Shown here: positions 53,792 through 61,543 of the stretch, piece by piece
Layout: the number at the start of each line of letters is the position of its first letter
Numbering within the stretch: the first letter of the stretch is position 1
Assembly (NCBI GenBank): GCA_963833375.1
Contig: CAWHXR010000010.1
Location: forward strand, 1-64,000
Source of the DNA: DASUPK01 sp963833375
Lineage (GTDB): Bacteria; Actinomycetota; Thermoleophilia; Solirubrobacterales; 70-9
Direction of reading: 5' to 3'
Length of the DNA: 64,000 bases
Notes under the pieces: generated by a model
Database searches by the model: none
What the model saw: the letters and a program-made list of their open reading frames with translations, nothing else
What the model was told of the DNA's origin: nothing
Made by a program: the position numbers and the translations under genes

Positions 53792-55060
53792 GTGCTGCAG
53801 ACCATCCTCAACGCCTTCAGCGTCCAGGAGATCCGCAAGAAGATCCTCTTCACGGCGGCCATCCTGGCCCTCTACCGGCTGGGCGCCTACATCCCCTCGC
53901 CGGGCGTCGACGCGCAGGCGATCAAGGATGGCGTGAACAACGTGGGGGGCTCGAACATCCTCGGGTTCCTCAATCTGTTCTCCGGCGGAAGCCTCTCGAG
54001 GCTCTCCCTGTTCGCGCTGGGGATCATGCCCTACATCACGGCCTCGATCATCCTGCAGCTACTGACGGTGGTCGTGCCCTCGTTGGAGCGCCTCCAGAAG
54101 GAGGGGGAGGTCGGCCAGCAGAAGATCACGCAGTACACCCGCTACCTGACCGTCGCCCTCGGCTTCGCTCAGTCGCTGGGCTACACCTTCCTCTTCAGCT
54201 CCTCCAGCTTCGGCGGCCAGAGCGTGATCGGCGCGCGCACCTTCCCCAAGGTCTTCCTGATCGTGGTCACGCTCACCGCGGGCTGCACGATCCTGATGTG
54301 GATGGGCGAGCTGATCACCCAGAGAGGGATCGGCAACGGCATCTCCCTACTGATCTTCGCGTCGATCGTCTCTCGGATCCCGGAGGGCATCACGAAGTGG
54401 TGGAACAACCCGGATCAGGTCTTCGTCGTGATGATGCCGTTCATCGCCCTGGCGGTGATCGTGGCGATCGTCTACGTCCAGGAGGGCCAGCGCCGCATCC
54501 CGGTGCAATACGCAAAGCGGGTCGTCGGCCGGCGGATGACGGCGGGGGGCTCGACCTATCTACCGCTGCGAGTGAACATGGCCGGCGTCATCCCGGTGAT
54601 CTTCGCGGCCTCGATCATGGCCTTCCCCCCGACCATCGGCCAGATGATCAACACCCCCGCGGCACTCGACTTCGCGGCCTTCTTCAGCCCCAACAGCTGG
54701 CACTACGTGGTCGGAGAGGTCTTCTTCATCATCATCTTCACCTACTTCTACACGGCGGTCACCTTCAACCCGGTGGACCAGGCCGACAACCTGAAGAAGT
54801 ACGGCGGGTTCATCCCCGGCGTCCGACCCGGGCGACCGACCGCCGAATACCTGGACAGGATCCTGTCCCGGCTCACCTTCCCCGGCGCCCTCTACCTGGG
54901 CGCGGTCGCGGCTCTCCCGACGATCCTGATCAGCCAGACGTCGGCGAACTTCTTCTTCGGCGGTACCTCGATCCTGATCGTCGTCGGCGTGGCCCTCGAC
55001 ACCGTGAAGCAGCTCGAGGCCCAGCTGATGATGCGCAACTACGAGGGCTTCCTGAAGTGA
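53792..55060 (+). CDS. secY: Preprotein translocase subunit SecY
   Basis: This is a 422-residue membrane channel with ten helices, GTG start 53792: LFTAAILALYRLGAYIPSPG, NLFSGGSLSRLSLFALGIMP YITASIILQLL, RYLTVALGFAQSLGYTFL, WMGELITQRGIGNGISLLIF, YVQEGQRRIPVQYAKRVVGR and LPLRVNMAGVIPVIFAASIM. Cytosolic loops binding the ribosome and SecA are conserved. It starts right after the rplO stop; adk follows 13 bp later. Confidence 0.97.
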   Translation: MLQTILNAFSVQEIRKKILFTAAILALYRLGAYIPSPGVDAQAIKDGVNNVGGSNILGFLNLFSGGSLSRLSLFALGIMPYITASIILQLLTVVVPSLERLQKEGEVGQQKITQYTRYLTVALGFAQSLGYTFLFSSSSFGGQSVIGARTFPKVFLIVVTLTAGCTILMWMGELITQRGIGNGISLLIFASIVSRIPEGITKWWNNPDQVFVVMMPFIALAVIVAIVYVQEGQRRIPVQYAKRVVGRRMTAGGSTYLPLRVNMAGVIPVIFAASIMAFPPTIGQMINTPAALDFAAFFSPNSWHYVVGEVFFIIIFTYFYTAVTFNPVDQADNLKKYGGFIPGVRPGRPTAEYLDRILSRLTFPGALYLGAVAALPTILISQTSANFFFGGTSILIVVGVALDTVKQLEAQLMMRNYEGFLK

Positions 55061-55073
55061 CGCGCGCTGCGGG

Positions 55074-55766
55074 GTGCCGGGCTTGCCCGAGCTGAACCTC
55101 ATCCTCCTGGGCCCGCCCGGCAGCGGGAAGGGGACCCAGGGCGAGCGCCTGCAGGAGGACTTCCGGCTGCCGTACTACGCCACCGGCGACATCCTTCGCG
55201 CCGCGGTCAAGGAGGGATCCGAGGTGGGCGAGCAGGCGAGGGAGTACATGGACCGCGGCGACCTCGTCCCCGACGAGGTGATCATCGGGGTGATCGCCGA
55301 GCGCCTGCAGGGGGATGAGGCGGCGGACGGCTTCATCCTCGACGGCTTCCCGCGCACCGTGCCCCAGGCCGAGGCTCTCGACGCCAAGATGAGCGAGCTG
55401 CACAGGGTGATCACCGCGGCCATCCTGATCGACGTCACCGAGGAGGAGGTCGTTCGCCGGCTGGGCGGCCGTCGCACCTGCGAGCAGAACCCGACCCACA
55501 TCTACCACGTCGAGTTCGACCCTCCGAAGGATGAGGGCGTCTGCGACCTCGACGGCGCCAAGCTGATCGTCCGCGACGACGACGAGCCCGAGCTGATCAA
55601 GAACCGCCTCGCGCAGTACCGCGAGAAGACCGAGCCGCTGATCTCCTACTACGAGGAGCGTGGCATCCTCAACCGCGTGGCCGGAGAGCGTCCGCCCGAT
55701 GAGGTCGAGGAGAGCATCCACGCCCTGCTCGCAACCCTCCGTCGCGAGGAGGAGATGGAGATATGA
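55074..55766 (+). CDS. adk: Adenylate kinase
   Basis: This is a 230-residue enzyme converting ATP plus AMP to two ADP. The P-loop is LILLGPPGSGKGTQGERLQ; the AMP site is YYATGDILRAAVKEGSE, and DGFPRTVPQAEALD follows. The long LID domain reads GGRRTCEQNPTHIYHVEFDP PKDEGVCD. It keeps only two of the four Cys of zinc-lid kinases, so zinc is probably not bound. Start GTG 55074 is used; TTG at 55083 is an alternative. Confidence 0.95.
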   Translation: MPGLPELNLILLGPPGSGKGTQGERLQEDFRLPYYATGDILRAAVKEGSEVGEQAREYMDRGDLVPDEVIIGVIAERLQGDEAADGFILDGFPRTVPQAEALDAKMSELHRVITAAILIDVTEEEVVRRLGGRRTCEQNPTHIYHVEFDPPKDEGVCDLDGAKLIVRDDDEPELIKNRLAQYREKTEPLISYYEERGILNRVAGERPPDEVEESIHALLATLRREEEMEI

Positions 55767-55779
55767 GAGGGACCAGCCC

Positions 55780-56547
55780 GTGTATCGCGGCATGATCATC
55801 CGCAAGACGTCCGAGCAGATCGACGCGATGGCGGAAGCCGGGAAGATCCAGGCACGCTGCCTGCAAATGCTTCGCTCCAAGGCCCGTCCGGGAGTGACGA
55901 CCAAGGAGCTCGACGAGGCGGCGGAGAAGTTCATCCGCTCCCAGGGGGCGGTTCCCTCCTTCAAGGGCTACCGGGGCTTTCCTGGCTCGATCTGCACCTC
56001 CCCCAACTCGATGGTCGTTCACGGAATCCCCGGGCCCTACGAGCTGCGGCGCGGGGATGTCCTCTCGATCGACGTCGGCGTCACCTACGAGGGCTGGGTG
56101 GCGGACGCCGCGATCACGATCCCCATCGGGGACGCGCCGGCGGACGCCGAGCCGCTGCTGACCGCGACGCGCGACGCCCTCTTCGAGGGGATCGCTCAGG
56201 CCGTGCCCGGCAACCGTCTCAGCGACATCTCGCACGCCGTCCAGCGACGCGTCGAGCGGGACGGCCTCTCAATCATCCGCACGCTCGTCGGCCACGGGAT
56301 CGGCCGGGACATGCACGAGGACCCCCAGATTCCGAACTTCGGGGATCCCGGCAAGGGCCCGGAGCTCGAGATCGGCATGGCGCTGGCGATCGAGCCGATG
56401 GTGAACGCCGGTGGCGCCGACGTCCGGATGGGATCGGACGGCTGGGCCGTCTACTCGCAGGACGACTCCCTGGCCGCGCACTTCGAGTTCACGGTCGCGA
56501 TCACGGCCGACGCCCCGCGGATCCTCACCCCCTGGCACCTCGATTGA
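55780..56547 (+). CDS. map: Methionine aminopeptidase, type I
   Basis: This is a 255-residue enzyme from GTG 55780 (VYRGMIIRKTSEQIDAMAEA). It has the pita-bread fold with the metal ligands Asp (SIDVGVTYEGWVADAAITIP, two Asp), His (TLVGHGIGRDMHEDPQIPNF), Glu (GMALAIEPMVNAGG) and Glu (AAHFEFTVAITADAP). The residue after the last Glu is Phe where His is common. It removes the initiator Met. It is followed by a 198 bp gap where infA would be expected. Confidence 0.96.
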   Translation: MYRGMIIRKTSEQIDAMAEAGKIQARCLQMLRSKARPGVTTKELDEAAEKFIRSQGAVPSFKGYRGFPGSICTSPNSMVVHGIPGPYELRRGDVLSIDVGVTYEGWVADAAITIPIGDAPADAEPLLTATRDALFEGIAQAVPGNRLSDISHAVQRRVERDGLSIIRTLVGHGIGRDMHEDPQIPNFGDPGKGPELEIGMALAIEPMVNAGGADVRMGSDGWAVYSQDDSLAAHFEFTVAITADAPRILTPWHLD

Positions 56548-56640
56548 CCGGCTCGCGCACCCCCGCGAGGGCTCCCGCTGGCCACGAACGGCTTCTACCA
56601 CTCACGCACGGCCGACGCACGCGCGCTGCTAAGATTCCAC

Positions 56641-56675
56641 GCGTCGGTTCACGCTTGGCGTGGCCGACGTTTTAC
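56641..56675 (+). terminator. Hairpin plus T run between map and rpmJ
   Basis: CGTCGGTTCACGC-TTG-GCGTGGCCGACG forms a long stem with one or two mismatches, followed by TTTTA. It can terminate the secY-adk-map transcript or act as an attenuator for the alpha operon. Beyond it, AGGCCCG...CGGGCTT (56681-56712) forms a second stem. The 56548-56745 gap otherwise shows no gene and no infA. Confidence 0.6.
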
Positions 56676-56745
56676 GCCTGTAGGCCCGACTCCTGGGGCC
56701 GGCGGGCTTACTCCCAGCCAGATACGACCCCATGAGAGAAGGGGA

Positions 56746-56858
56746 ATGAAGGTCCGAGCGTCAGTAAAGCCGATGTGTGAGAAGTGCAAGGTGATCCGCC
56801 GTGGCGGCGCCGTGCTCGTGATCTGCCCTAACCCACGCCACAAGCAGAGGCAGGGTAG
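56746..56858 (+). CDS. rpmJ: Ribosomal protein L36 (bL36), zinc form; stop codon out of frame by one base
   Basis: ATG 56746 gives MKVRASVKPMCEKCKVIRRG GAVLVICPNPRHKQRQG, the full 37-residue L36 with the CxxC-C-H zinc site. The expected stop TAG is present at 56856-56858 but one base short of frame (CAGGGTAG), so the frame as given runs on to 57303 across rpsM in nonsense sequence. A single missing base is the simplest reading. GAGAAGGGG precedes the start. Confidence 0.93.
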
Positions 56859-56899
56859 ATGCCGGCCACCACGGACGCGCGTGGCGCAGGCCGGCATTG
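56858..56899 (+). promoter_or_regulatory. Stem-loop bridging rpmJ stop and rpsM start
   Basis: GATGCCGGCC (56858-56867) and GGCCGGCAT (56889-56897) pair, with an inner CCACG/CGTGG stem. The hairpin begins in the rpmJ stop and ends at the rpsM start codon, where no ribosome binding site is visible. The arm is nearly the same as the outer arm of element E4. It is a candidate S4 or S13 control site or a coupling device. Confidence 0.5.
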
Positions 56900-57283
56900 A
56901 TGGCGCGGATCGCGGGCGTCAACATCCCCCTCAACAAGCGGGCAGAGGTCGGCCTCACCTACGTCTTCGGGATCGGCCGCTCGACGGCCAACAAGATCCT
57001 CACCGAGACCGGCGTCGACCCCGACACGGCGGTCAAGGACCTGACCGAGGACGAGATCATCAAGCTTCGCGACGCGGTCGAGGACCGCGAGGTCGAGGGC
57101 GATCTGCGCCGCGAGCGCTCCCAGAACGTCAAGCGCCTGCAGGAGATCGGCTCCTACCGGGGGCTCCGCCACCGCCGCGGGCTGCCGGTCCGGGGCCAGC
57201 GAACCAAGACCAACGCGCGCGGGCGCAAGGGCCCGCGCCGGATGAGCGTCGCGGGCCGCAAGAAGGCACCGCAGCCCAAGTGA
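56900..57283 (+). CDS. rpsM: Ribosomal protein S13 (uS13)
   Basis: This is a 127-residue protein: MARIAGVNIPLNKRAEVGLT YVFGIGRSTANKIL, DLTEDEIIKLRDAVEDREVE GDLRRERSQNVKRLQEIGSY RGLRHRRGLPVRGQRTKTNA RGRKGPRR. It heads the alpha operon. ATG 56900 is chosen; TTG at 56897 is adjacent. Confidence 0.97.
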   Translation: MARIAGVNIPLNKRAEVGLTYVFGIGRSTANKILTETGVDPDTAVKDLTEDEIIKLRDAVEDREVEGDLRRERSQNVKRLQEIGSYRGLRHRRGLPVRGQRTKTNARGRKGPRRMSVAGRKKAPQPK

Positions 57284-57303
57284 GCCGGGAAGGAAACCGC
57301 TAG

Positions 57304-57696
57304 ATGGCAGCTCCGAAGAAGGGTCGCTCCCGCCGGCGCGTCCGCAAGAACGTGACTTACGGCCACGCCCACATCAAGACTTCGTTCAACAACACCATCG
57401 TCACCCTGACCGACCCCGAGGGCAACGTGATCGCGTGGGAGTCCGCCGGCAGCGCCGGCTTCAAGGGCTCGCGCAAGTCGACCCCGTTCGCCGCGCAGGT
57501 GACCGCCGACGCGGCCGCCAAGAAGGGCATGGAGCACGGCCTCGAGAAGGTCGAGGTCTTCGCCAAGGGCGCCGGCTCGGGCCGCGAGACCGCGATCCGG
57601 TCCCTGCAGGCCGCCGGCCTCGACGTGACGACGGTGAAGGACGTGACGCCGCAGGCTCACAACGGGTGCCGTCCCCGGAAGCGGAGGAGGGTTTAG
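57304..57696 (+). CDS. rpsK: Ribosomal protein S11 (uS11)
   Basis: This is a 130-residue protein: GRSRRRVRKNVTYGHAHIKT SFNNTIVTLTDPEGNVIAWE SAGSAGFKGSRKSTPFAAQV, GAGSGRETAIRSLQAAGLDV and DVTPQAHNGCRPRKRRRV. It forms the platform near E site mRNA. The TAG is the first part of element E4. Confidence 0.97.
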   Translation: MAAPKKGRSRRRVRKNVTYGHAHIKTSFNNTIVTLTDPEGNVIAWESAGSAGFKGSRKSTPFAAQVTADAAAKKGMEHGLEKVEVFAKGAGSGRETAIRSLQAAGLDVTTVKDVTPQAHNGCRPRKRRRV

Positions 57697-57857
57697 ATGC
57701 CGACCACCGCATCCGTGCACATCTGGATGACGCACACGACCGGCGCATCTCGGACTCCTCGGGCTCGCCTTTGCCACCAGCAAAGGTTCGCCCTGCGTTG
57801 CCCGACCTGCTTGGTCGTGCGCGCCCCAGATCACCCGGACACGGAGGCCGGCATCTG
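57695..57857 (+). ncRNA. Structured intergenic element E4 (rpsK-rpsD)
   Basis: Outer helix: AGATGCCG (57695-57702) with CGGCATCT (57849-57856), extended by ATCCGTG with CACGGA. Second helix: GCACACGACC with GGTCGTGCGC, one mismatch. TCGG pairs with CCGA. Conserved loop: TCCTCGG / CCCTGCGT. Inner helix: CCTTTGC-CACCA-GCAAAGG, perfect. The sequence GCATCTCGG-NN-TCCTCGGGCT is shared with E2. The element fills the whole gap between rpsK stop and rpsD start. Confidence 0.7.
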
Positions 57858-58478
57858 ATGGCCCGAGACACCTCCGCCCAGTGCAAGCAGTGCCGCCGCG
57901 AGGGGCAGAAGCTGTTCCTCAAGGGCGCCCGCTGCTTCACCGACAAGTGCGGCGTCGAGCGCCGCTCGTATCCGCCGGGCGAGCACGGACGTGGCCGGAT
58001 GAGGCAGTCCGAGTACCGGGCCCAGCTTCGCGAGAAGCAGAAGACGCGCCGCTACTACCAGGTGCTCGAGAAGCAGTTCCGAAGCTATTACGACAAGGCG
58101 AGCCGTCAGCCCGGGGTGACCGGCGAGAACCTCCTGCGGCTGCTGGAGTGCCGCCTGGACAACGTGCTGGTGCGCCTCGGCTTCGCCGCCTCGCGCCGCC
58201 AGGCCAGGCAGCTCGTCAGCCACGGCCACTGGACGGTGAACGGCCGCCGTGTCGACATTCCCTCGTACCAGGTGAAGCCGGACGACGTGATCACCATCAA
58301 GCCGAACAGCGCCGGCACCGATGTGGTGCGGAACGCGACCGAGCTCACGTCGGGTGTGCCGGCCTGGTTGCAGGCCGACCACGACTCGCTCACCGCCAAG
58401 GTGCTGAGGCTCCCCGAGAGGAGCGAGATCTCAGCGCCCGTCGAGGAACAGCTCATCGTCGAGCTGTACTCGAAGTAA
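57858..58478 (+). CDS. rpsD: Ribosomal protein S4 (uS4), zinc form
   Basis: This is a 206-residue protein with N-terminal CKQCRREGQKLFLKGARCFT DKC zinc motif, YRAQLREKQKTRRYYQVLEK QF, the S4 RNA-binding domain LECRLDNVLVRLGFAASRRQ ARQLVSHGHWTVNGRRVDIP and SGVPAWLQADHDSLTAKVLR. S4 autoregulates the alpha operon in other bacteria; here its start is preceded by element E4 in place of a normal ribosome binding site. Confidence 0.97.
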   Translation: MARDTSAQCKQCRREGQKLFLKGARCFTDKCGVERRSYPPGEHGRGRMRQSEYRAQLREKQKTRRYYQVLEKQFRSYYDKASRQPGVTGENLLRLLECRLDNVLVRLGFAASRRQARQLVSHGHWTVNGRRVDIPSYQVKPDDVITIKPNSAGTDVVRNATELTSGVPAWLQADHDSLTAKVLRLPERSEISAPVEEQLIVELYSK

Positions 58479-58507
58479 CCCCCCCAGAGAAGGAAGAAAG
58501 AAACGTG

Positions 58508-59497
58508 ATGGAAGCAATGACCACCCTGCCAGATTTCCAAGTCCCGAAGATCGCGGGAGAGGATGCCGAGGAGAACAAGGGCACCTTCACCATCGAGCCC
58601 CTCGACAAGGGCTTCGGCTACACCTTCGGGAACAGCCTGCGGCGCGTGCTGCTCTCGTCGCTGGGCGGCGCCGCGATCACCAGCGTCCGCATCGAGGGGG
58701 TGGCCCACGAGTTCTCGACGATCCCCGGACTGAAGGAGGACGTCACGGACCTGGTCCTGAACCTCAAGGACGTCGTCGTGCGGATGCACACCGACGCCGA
58801 TGAGGTCGAGACGCCGCTGGTCGCCACGGGCCCCGGCGAGGTCAAGGCCAAGGACATCGACCTGCCCGCGGGCGTCGAGATCCTCAATCCCGAGGCCCCG
58901 ATCGCCACGCTCGAGAAGAAGACCAAGCTCGAGATGTACCTGACGATCGGCCGTGGCCGCGGCTACTCGCCGGCGGACGAGAACAAGTCCGAGGAGAAGC
59001 CGATCGGCGTGATCCCGATCGACGCGATCTTCTCGCCGATCCGCCGCGCCGCCTACTCGGTCGACGCCGCCCGCGTCGGGCAGCGCACCGACTTCGACAA
59101 GCTCACGCTCGAGGTCGAGACCGACGGCTCCATCGAGCCGGGCGCCGCCCTGCGCGAGGCCGCCGAGATCCTGATCAAGAGCCTGGCGATCTTCACCACC
59201 GCCGACCGCGTCGACGAGCTGCGGGGTGAGGGCGCGATCGCGGCCACCGACGGCGGCGGCGGCGCGGAGGCCGCGGCCGTTCCCGGTGCCGACGGGCTCG
59301 ACGAGATCCTGATCGAGGAGCTCGAGCTCGGCGTCCGCTCCTACAACTGCCTGAAGCGCGCCGGCATCCAGACCGTCGGCGAGCTCGTGCGGAAGTCGGA
59401 GTCGGAGCTGAACGCGATCCCGAACTTCGGTCGCAAGTCGATCGAGGAGGTCCAGGAGACTCTGCGCGCACGCGGCCTCTCGCTGCGGGCGGACTAG
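58508..59497 (+). CDS. rpoA: RNA polymerase subunit alpha
   Basis: This is a 329-residue protein from ATG 58508 (MEAMTTLPDFQVPKI). The N-terminal dimerisation domain has GTFTIEPLDKGFGYTFGNSL RRVLLSSLGGAAITSVRIEG and EFSTIPGLKEDVTDLVLNLK. The C-terminal domain begins near residue 262 (IEELELGVRSYNCLKRAGIQ TVGELVRKSE) with the DNA-contact residues of the 265 determinant (R.YN.LKR). The linker is Gly/Ala-rich. GAAGGA lies upstream. Confidence 0.97.
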   Translation: MEAMTTLPDFQVPKIAGEDAEENKGTFTIEPLDKGFGYTFGNSLRRVLLSSLGGAAITSVRIEGVAHEFSTIPGLKEDVTDLVLNLKDVVVRMHTDADEVETPLVATGPGEVKAKDIDLPAGVEILNPEAPIATLEKKTKLEMYLTIGRGRGYSPADENKSEEKPIGVIPIDAIFSPIRRAAYSVDAARVGQRTDFDKLTLEVETDGSIEPGAALREAAEILIKSLAIFTTADRVDELRGEGAIAATDGGGGAEAAAVPGADGLDEILIEELELGVRSYNCLKRAGIQTVGELVRKSESELNAIPNFGRKSIEEVQETLRARGLSLRAD

Positions 59498-59527
59498 GGC
59501 GGCTAGAGTTCCCGGCCGAGGGCGGCG

Positions 59528-59881
59528 ATGAGGCACCAGCGCAAGAGAGCAAAGCTGAGCCGGGATTCGGCTCACCGCCGCTCGATGCTTCGCACGATGT
59601 CGAAGCAGCTGATCGAGCACGAGCGGATCCGGACGACTCAGCCGAAGGCGAAGGCGCTCCGGCCCGAGTTCGAGAAGCTGATCACGCTCGCCAAGCGCGG
59701 CGACCTGCACGCCCGCCGGCAGGCGCTCTCCGAGCTCCACAACGACAAGTTCGCCGTCCACAAGCTGTTCGAGGAGATCGCCCCGCGCTATCAGTCACGG
59801 CCGGGCGGCTACACGCGCATCGTCAAGCTCGGCCCGCGCCGCAGCGACTCGGCCGAGATGGTGTTTCTCGAACTGGTCTAG
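59528..59881 (+). CDS. rplQ: Ribosomal protein L17 (bL17)
   Basis: This is a 117-residue protein: MRHQRKRAKLSRDSAHRRSM LRTMSKQLIEHERIRTTQPK AKALRPEFEKLITLAKRGDL, FEEIAPRYQSRPGGYTRIVK LGPRRSDSAEMVFLELV. It sits near the tunnel exit and is the last gene of the alpha operon. Convergent with the next gene. Confidence 0.97.
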   Translation: MRHQRKRAKLSRDSAHRRSMLRTMSKQLIEHERIRTTQPKAKALRPEFEKLITLAKRGDLHARRQALSELHNDKFAVHKLFEEIAPRYQSRPGGYTRIVKLGPRRSDSAEMVFLELV

Positions 59882-59899
59882 CGCGGCTTCGCCATCAGA

Positions 59900-59935
59900 T
59901 CGCGGCCACAAGCGGCCGCCCTTCTCGTCAAACGG
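59900..59935. terminator. Hairpin between convergent rplQ and small membrane gene
   Basis: GCGGCC-ACAAGC-GGCCGC (59903-59920) forms a GC stem followed by CCTTCTCG. It lies 20 bp after the rplQ stop in a 126 bp convergent gap and is a plausible bidirectional terminator. The rest of 59882-60007 shows no gene. Confidence 0.45.
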
Positions 59936-60007
59936 GTCGCGCTATCGCGCGCCCTCGCATCAACGGGCTTCGCCCTTCGCTCCCGAGAGTCCGCGGCCTG
60001 GTGGCCG

Positions 60008-60286
60008 CTAGCGACCGACCTTGAAGTTCGAGCCCGCTCCGCCGCGGTTCGGGCCGATGGCCACCATCACGGCGACGGTGAAAGCCACGATCACGCCGAG
60101 CACGATCCACTGAGCCCAGCTCTCGATCGTCGCCAGCGCGAGCACGCTGAGCCCGATCCCCACGATCAGGGCGATGACGGTGTAGATCGCGGCGCCCTTC
60201 TCGGAGCCCCGCCTGATCCCCTCTCCGCCGGCCAGCAGGTCGCTGCGCTCGTACTGCGCGCGCTGTGTGATGTCCGTATTAGCCAT
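60008..60286 (-). CDS. Small two-helix membrane protein, paralog 1
   Basis: This is a 92-residue protein from ATG 60286 (MANTDITQRAQYERSDLLAG). It has a cytosolic N-terminus and two helices (AAIYTVIALIVGIGLSVLAL, WAQWIVLGVIVAFTVAVMVA), ending IGPNRGGAGSNFKVGR. The core ESWAQWIVLGVIV..AIGPNRG is repeated in the next gene as DNWSQWVVLGAII..AVSPNRR, so the two are paralogs. Function unknown. GGGGAGAC precedes the start. Confidence 0.7.
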   Translation of the reverse strand: MANTDITQRAQYERSDLLAGGEGIRRGSEKGAAIYTVIALIVGIGLSVLALATIESWAQWIVLGVIVAFTVAVMVAIGPNRGGAGSNFKVGR

Positions 60287-60382
60287 GTCTCCCCTCTTCG
60301 ACGCTGATCGCCAGGAACCTTACGCCGACCCGGGGCGGATCGGCAAGTGAGTGGGGTCACAGAGCGGTCTGGTCTCGGGCTG

Positions 60383-60631
60383 CTAGCTCCGGCGATTCGG
60401 GCTGACGGCGATCATGAAGCCGATCACCGTGACGATGATCGCCCCGAGGACCACCCACTGGGACCAGTTGTCGATCTGATCGAAGGCGATTGCGGCGCCC
60501 ACCATGCCGAGGATGAGCACGACCACCTCGTAGACGGCGAGGCCGGTCCTGCTGGGCCCGTGGCCGAAGAGCTCCTGCCGCGCCTCCTCGTGCGAGATCT
60601 CGACTGGCTCGTCCGCGTCGGAGAGTGCCAT
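60383..60631 (-). CDS. Small two-helix membrane protein, paralog 2
   Basis: This is an 82-residue protein from ATG 60631 (MALSDADEPVEISHEEARQE). After an acidic N-terminus come two helices (LAVYEVVVLILGMVGAAIAF, WSQWVVLGAIIVTVIGFMIA) and VSPNRRS. The pattern W-S/A-Q-W-V/I-V-L-G-x-I is shared with paralog 1, which lies downstream on the same strand. It is divergent from truA with 53 bp between starts. Confidence 0.7.
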   Translation of the reverse strand: MALSDADEPVEISHEEARQELFGHGPSRTGLAVYEVVVLILGMVGAAIAFDQIDNWSQWVVLGAIIVTVIGFMIAVSPNRRS

Positions 60632-60684
60632 CGGCGGATAGTGTCGCGACTCGTGGTCCCGCCCGCAATCTCGCGCCCGCAATA

Positions 60685-61434
60685 GTGGCCACGGTGCGCC
60701 TCAAGGTCGCTTACCACGGCGGCGGGTTCGCCGGCTGGGCCGCGCAGCCCGGCCTCCGCACGGTCCAGGGCGAGCTGGAGAGCGCCCTGGGGCGCGTCCT
60801 CGGGGCCGCGACGTCGCTGACCGCGGCCGGCCGAACCGACGCCGGCGTGCACGCCTGGGGTCAGGTGGCGAGCTTCGAGCTCGCCGGCGAGCCTCCCGCC
60901 GAGCTCGATCGCGCGCTCAACTCGCTGACCGGGCCCGACCTGGCCGTCCTCGCGGCGGAGGCCGCCGCCGAGGGCTTCGACGCGCGGCGAGACGCCCGCT
61001 CGCGCACCTACTGCTATCGGGTGCTCGCCGAGCGCACCCCGAATCCGTTCGAGGCCGCGATCTCCCTGTTCTGGCCGCACCGGGTCGACCGGGACGCCCT
61101 GGCCGGCTGCGGGGACGATCTGCTGGGCAGACACGACTTCACCGCCTTCACCCCGACCCAGACCGAGCACGTGCGGTTCGAGCGGGACATCCTGCGAGCC
61201 GAGTGGCACGAGAAGCCGGCGGTGCTCGGGGAGGGGACCGTGCTCGAGCTCTGGATCGAGGCCGATGCGTTCATGCGCAACATGGTCCGGGTGCTGGTCG
61301 GCACCATGCTGGAGGTCGCCGGAGGCCGTCGCTCGCGGGAGGACTTCCGGGCCCTGCTGGAGGGCGCTCCTCGCGACCGGGCGGGGGACACGGCGCGCGC
61401 CCACGGGCTCCATCTCGCGGCCGTCAGCTACTGA
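60685..61434 (+). CDS. truA: tRNA pseudouridine(38-40) synthase TruA
   Basis: This is a 249-residue enzyme. It has VRLKVAYHGGGFAGWAAQPG LRTVQGELESAL, the catalytic Asp in TAAGRTDAGVHAWGQVASFE, FDARRDARSRTYCYRVLAER and the C-terminal AFMRNMVRVLVGTMLEVAGG. Start GTG 60685 is chosen for its distance to the first strand; GTG 60694 is an alternative. truA commonly follows rplQ; here two small genes are inserted on the other strand. Confidence 0.95.
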   Translation: MATVRLKVAYHGGGFAGWAAQPGLRTVQGELESALGRVLGAATSLTAAGRTDAGVHAWGQVASFELAGEPPAELDRALNSLTGPDLAVLAAEAAAEGFDARRDARSRTYCYRVLAERTPNPFEAAISLFWPHRVDRDALAGCGDDLLGRHDFTAFTPTQTEHVRFERDILRAEWHEKPAVLGEGTVLELWIEADAFMRNMVRVLVGTMLEVAGGRRSREDFRALLEGAPRDRAGDTARAHGLHLAAVSY

Positions 61435-61478
61435 TCCGAAGCGGGGGCAGGGGGTAGAAGACGTCGAGTGCCGGATCC

Positions 61479-61497
61479 AGTTAGGCTTACCTAACCT
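61479..61497 (+). promoter_or_regulatory. DtxR/IdeR-type iron box
   Basis: AGTTAGGCTTACCTAACCT contains the inverted repeat GTTAGG-CTTA-CCTAAC. Read on the other strand it matches 14 of 19 positions of the DtxR/IdeR consensus TTAGGTTAGGCTAACCTAA. It lies 47 bp upstream of an iron permease gene, which strongly supports iron-dependent repression. It also overlaps the region where -35/-10 boxes should be. Confidence 0.78.
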
Positions 61498-61543
61498 GGT
61501 AGCCTGACCGATTCGGTCGGAATTCAATTCGTCGAACCACACT

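Noticed and set aside
56859..57303. Continuation of the rpmJ frame through rpsM
   Set aside because: It is an out-of-frame copy of rpsM; the natural L36 end with TAG is one base out of frame.
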